A stretch of 7,021 nucleotides of DNA from an uncultured Bacillota bacterium (GTDB taxonomy: Bacteria; Bacillota_I; Bacilli_A; RF39; UBA660): positions 1 through 7,021 of the forward strand of contig CANDCB010000045.1 of NCBI GenBank assembly GCA_947383065.1, written 5' to 3'. A program made the translations under genes and the position numbers. Of this stretch, positions 6,266-7,021 are shown piece after piece. How positions within the stretch are numbered: position 1 is the stretch's first letter; each line of letters begins with the position of its first letter. The notes under the pieces were generated by a model that was not told the DNA's origin, ran no database searches, and was given only the letters and a program-made list of their open reading frames with translations.

Positions 6266-6388
6266 TAAAAGTATAAGGTATATTTAAGATGTATGAGATA
6301 AAAGTGAACACAAAAAATGTGTTTGCTTTTTTTGATAAAATGTAAAAATATGACAAAAAATTAAAATTAGGATATTCTTATACTTTTA
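6266..6388. repeat. 12-bp inverted repeat flanking the operon terminator
   Basis: TAAAAGTATAAG (6266-6277) is the exact reverse complement of CTTATACTTTTA (6377-6388), 99 bases apart, with partial further pairing inward (GGTATAT against ATATT, with one bulged base). The downstream arm is followed by seven T. The pair encloses the terminator hairpin at 6300-6333. Given the AT richness a chance match is possible. Confidence 0.35.
6300..6333 (+). terminator. Intrinsic terminator of the marR-ABC operon
   Basis: GTGAACAC (6304-6311) pairs with GTGTTTGC (6319-6326) as an 8-bp stem including two G-U pairs, around a 7-base loop AAAAAAT. Flanking AAAA and TTTT extend the stem by up to four A-T pairs, and a run of seven T (6327-6333) follows. 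It stands 40 bases after the stop of half-transporter B, as expected for the operon end. Confidence 0.85.
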
Positions 6389-6392
6389 TTTT

Positions 6393-6404
6393 TTTAACGT
6401 TAAA
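6393..6404 (+). promoter_or_regulatory. Perfect 12-bp palindrome, candidate operator
   Basis: TTTAACGTTAAA is a perfect palindrome lying 7 bases before the -10 box of the next gene, in the region RNA polymerase would cover between -35 and -10. A bound dimeric repressor here would block transcription. Its sequence differs from the marR-proximal repeat, so a different regulator is likely. The AT-rich flanks are partly expected by chance; the central AACGTT is less so. Confidence 0.4.
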
Positions 6405-6408
6405 TTTG

Positions 6409-6417
6409 TGATATAAT
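6409..6417 (+). promoter_or_regulatory. Extended -10 promoter of the 3' partial gene
   Basis: TGATATAAT combines a perfect TATAAT (6412-6417) with the TGn extension (6409-6411). No good -35 is found 17 bases upstream, only a T-run, which is acceptable for extended -10 promoters. Transcription would start near 6424, about 20 bases before the ATG. A second, weaker candidate lies upstream: ATGACA (6350-6355), 17-base spacer, TATTCT (6373-6378). Confidence 0.65.
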
Positions 6418-6443
6418 TTAATTGTAAAATAGGTGGTGTAGCT

Positions 6444-7021
6444 ATGACAAAAGATAATTTAAATCATCCTGAATTTAGTGCTGGTGATGAGGTTTTAATT
6501 ATCAGTAGTAATACTAAAGGTGTAATAAAATGTCTTACATCATTTTTGGGTAAGGGAGATAATATTTATTTAGTTAATGTTAATGGACAAGATAAAACAT
6601 GTATAGAGTCGAACATCCAATTATGTCGTAAAAAAAATGTAAATATTAATATTGATATGAATGAGATGGCTACTAAATTTAAAATAGAAGATAAGATTAA
6701 TAAAATTATAGAAATTCTTGATTTAAAAGAATCTAAAGAACCTTCGGCACAACTTTTATGTGCTTGCAAACTTCAAGCTTATTTAACGATAAATGACGAT
6801 TATGAAGAAAATGATATAAAAATTGGTAAAAGTGTTACATATAATGAATTATATCATGGCTTGTTAAATGGGGATATTGATAGTATTATTAATTCTTATA
6901 TTTTCAGTGAAATTTTAAATAAAGTAGGAATAAAAACTTTAGTAGTGGCTATGAAAACTGAAGATGGAGAATTTTATACAAGTAATTTGGTTTTAATAAA
7001 TGATGAGTATTATTATTTTGA
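6444..7021 (+). CDS. Protein with SH3/KOW-like N-terminus and probable transglutaminase-like fold (3' end outside window)
   Basis: The frame runs open to the window edge, giving 192 residues plus two bases of the next codon. ATG 6444 is chosen because AGGTGG (6431-6436) lies 7 bases before it and a promoter stands just upstream. Residues 11-62 (FSAGDEVLIISSNTKGVIK, then YLVNVNG) look like a small SH3/KOW-type beta barrel. Residues 80-114 are helical (EDKINKIIEIL, AQLLCACKLQAYL). Residues 130-192 (VTYNELYHGLLNGD, FSEILNKVGIKTLVV, NLVLINDEYYYF) follow the pattern of the transglutaminase-like core, in which a Cys helix leads to LGI and then HAWN-V-DG-YY-D. By that alignment the catalytic Cys falls on Ser147 and the His on Tyr178, so the domain may be inactive. 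There is no signal peptide, and the protein looks cytoplasmic. The alignment is from memory of the family and is tentative; coding status is strong. Confidence 0.6.
   Translation, partial: MTKDNLNHPEFSAGDEVLIISSNTKGVIKCLTSFLGKGDNIYLVNVNGQDKTCIESNIQLCRKKNVNINIDMNEMATKFKIEDKINKIIEILDLKESKEPSAQLLCACKLQAYLTINDDYEENDIKIGKSVTYNELYHGLLNGDIDSIINSYIFSEILNKVGIKTLVVAMKTEDGEFYTSNLVLINDEYYYF

Noticed and set aside
6566..6769. 67-residue minus-strand open frame near the right end
   Set aside because: The + strand frame from 6444 is open to the window edge with a good promoter and ribosome binding site, and explains this stretch.
1..7021. CRISPR array, tRNA, rRNA, insertion sequence or phage attachment site
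   Set aside because: No regularly spaced repeats, cloverleaf, rRNA-like GC-rich block, transposase motif or paired terminal repeats were seen; genes fill nearly all of the window and the longest gap is 183 bases.

Overview
The window is very AT-rich DNA with dense, same-strand genes, strong AGGAGG/AGGTGG-type ribosome binding sites and heavy use of A/T-ending codons. This points to a low-GC Firmicute (Bacilli, Clostridia, or an uncultured gut lineage near the Mollicutes). Every tryptophan I checked in the peptidase gene is TGG, and stops are TAA or TAG, so the standard bacterial code fits and a Mycoplasma-type UGA=Trp code does not. I cannot name the species.

Layout, all on the + strand: (1) the 3' end of an unrecognised multi-pass membrane protein (1-402) and a small two-helix membrane protein (427-777); (2) an S66 (LdcA/MccF-type) serine peptidase (810-1790), closed by a probable terminator (1800-1836); (3) a promoter with a perfect -10 box and an inverted repeat at the start of the transcript, driving marR-like regulator (1905-2336), ABC half-transporter A (2339-4099) and ABC half-transporter B (4092-6260), ended by a clear terminator (6300-6333); (4) a 183-bp intergenic region with a 12-bp palindrome and an extended -10 promoter, leading into the 5' part of a protein with an SH3/KOW-like N-terminus and what looks like a transglutaminase-like fold (6444 to the window end).

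The core is a MarR-controlled heterodimeric ABC exporter of the YfiBC/LmrCD/BmrCD/TM287-288 type. A carries the degenerate ATP-site residues (Asp for the catalytic Glu, Gln for the H-loop His, and an unusual Val inside Walker A) together with a good SGGQ signature. B carries intact Walker A/B and H-loop residues with an altered SQGQ signature. The pair therefore predicts one working and one non-hydrolysing ATP site. B also has a soluble insertion of about 145 residues between TM1 and TM2, expected outside the membrane. Together with the adjacent S66 peptidase, the region would suit export of, or resistance to, peptide-like or envelope-active compounds, but the substrate cannot be read from the sequence.

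Nothing here is clearly a wholly new system. The points most worth following are the Walker A substitution, the large extracytoplasmic insertion, the operator and possible 12-codon leader at the marR start, the apparent Glu-to-Asp change in the peptidase triad, and the apparently catalytically dead transglutaminase-like protein at the right edge.
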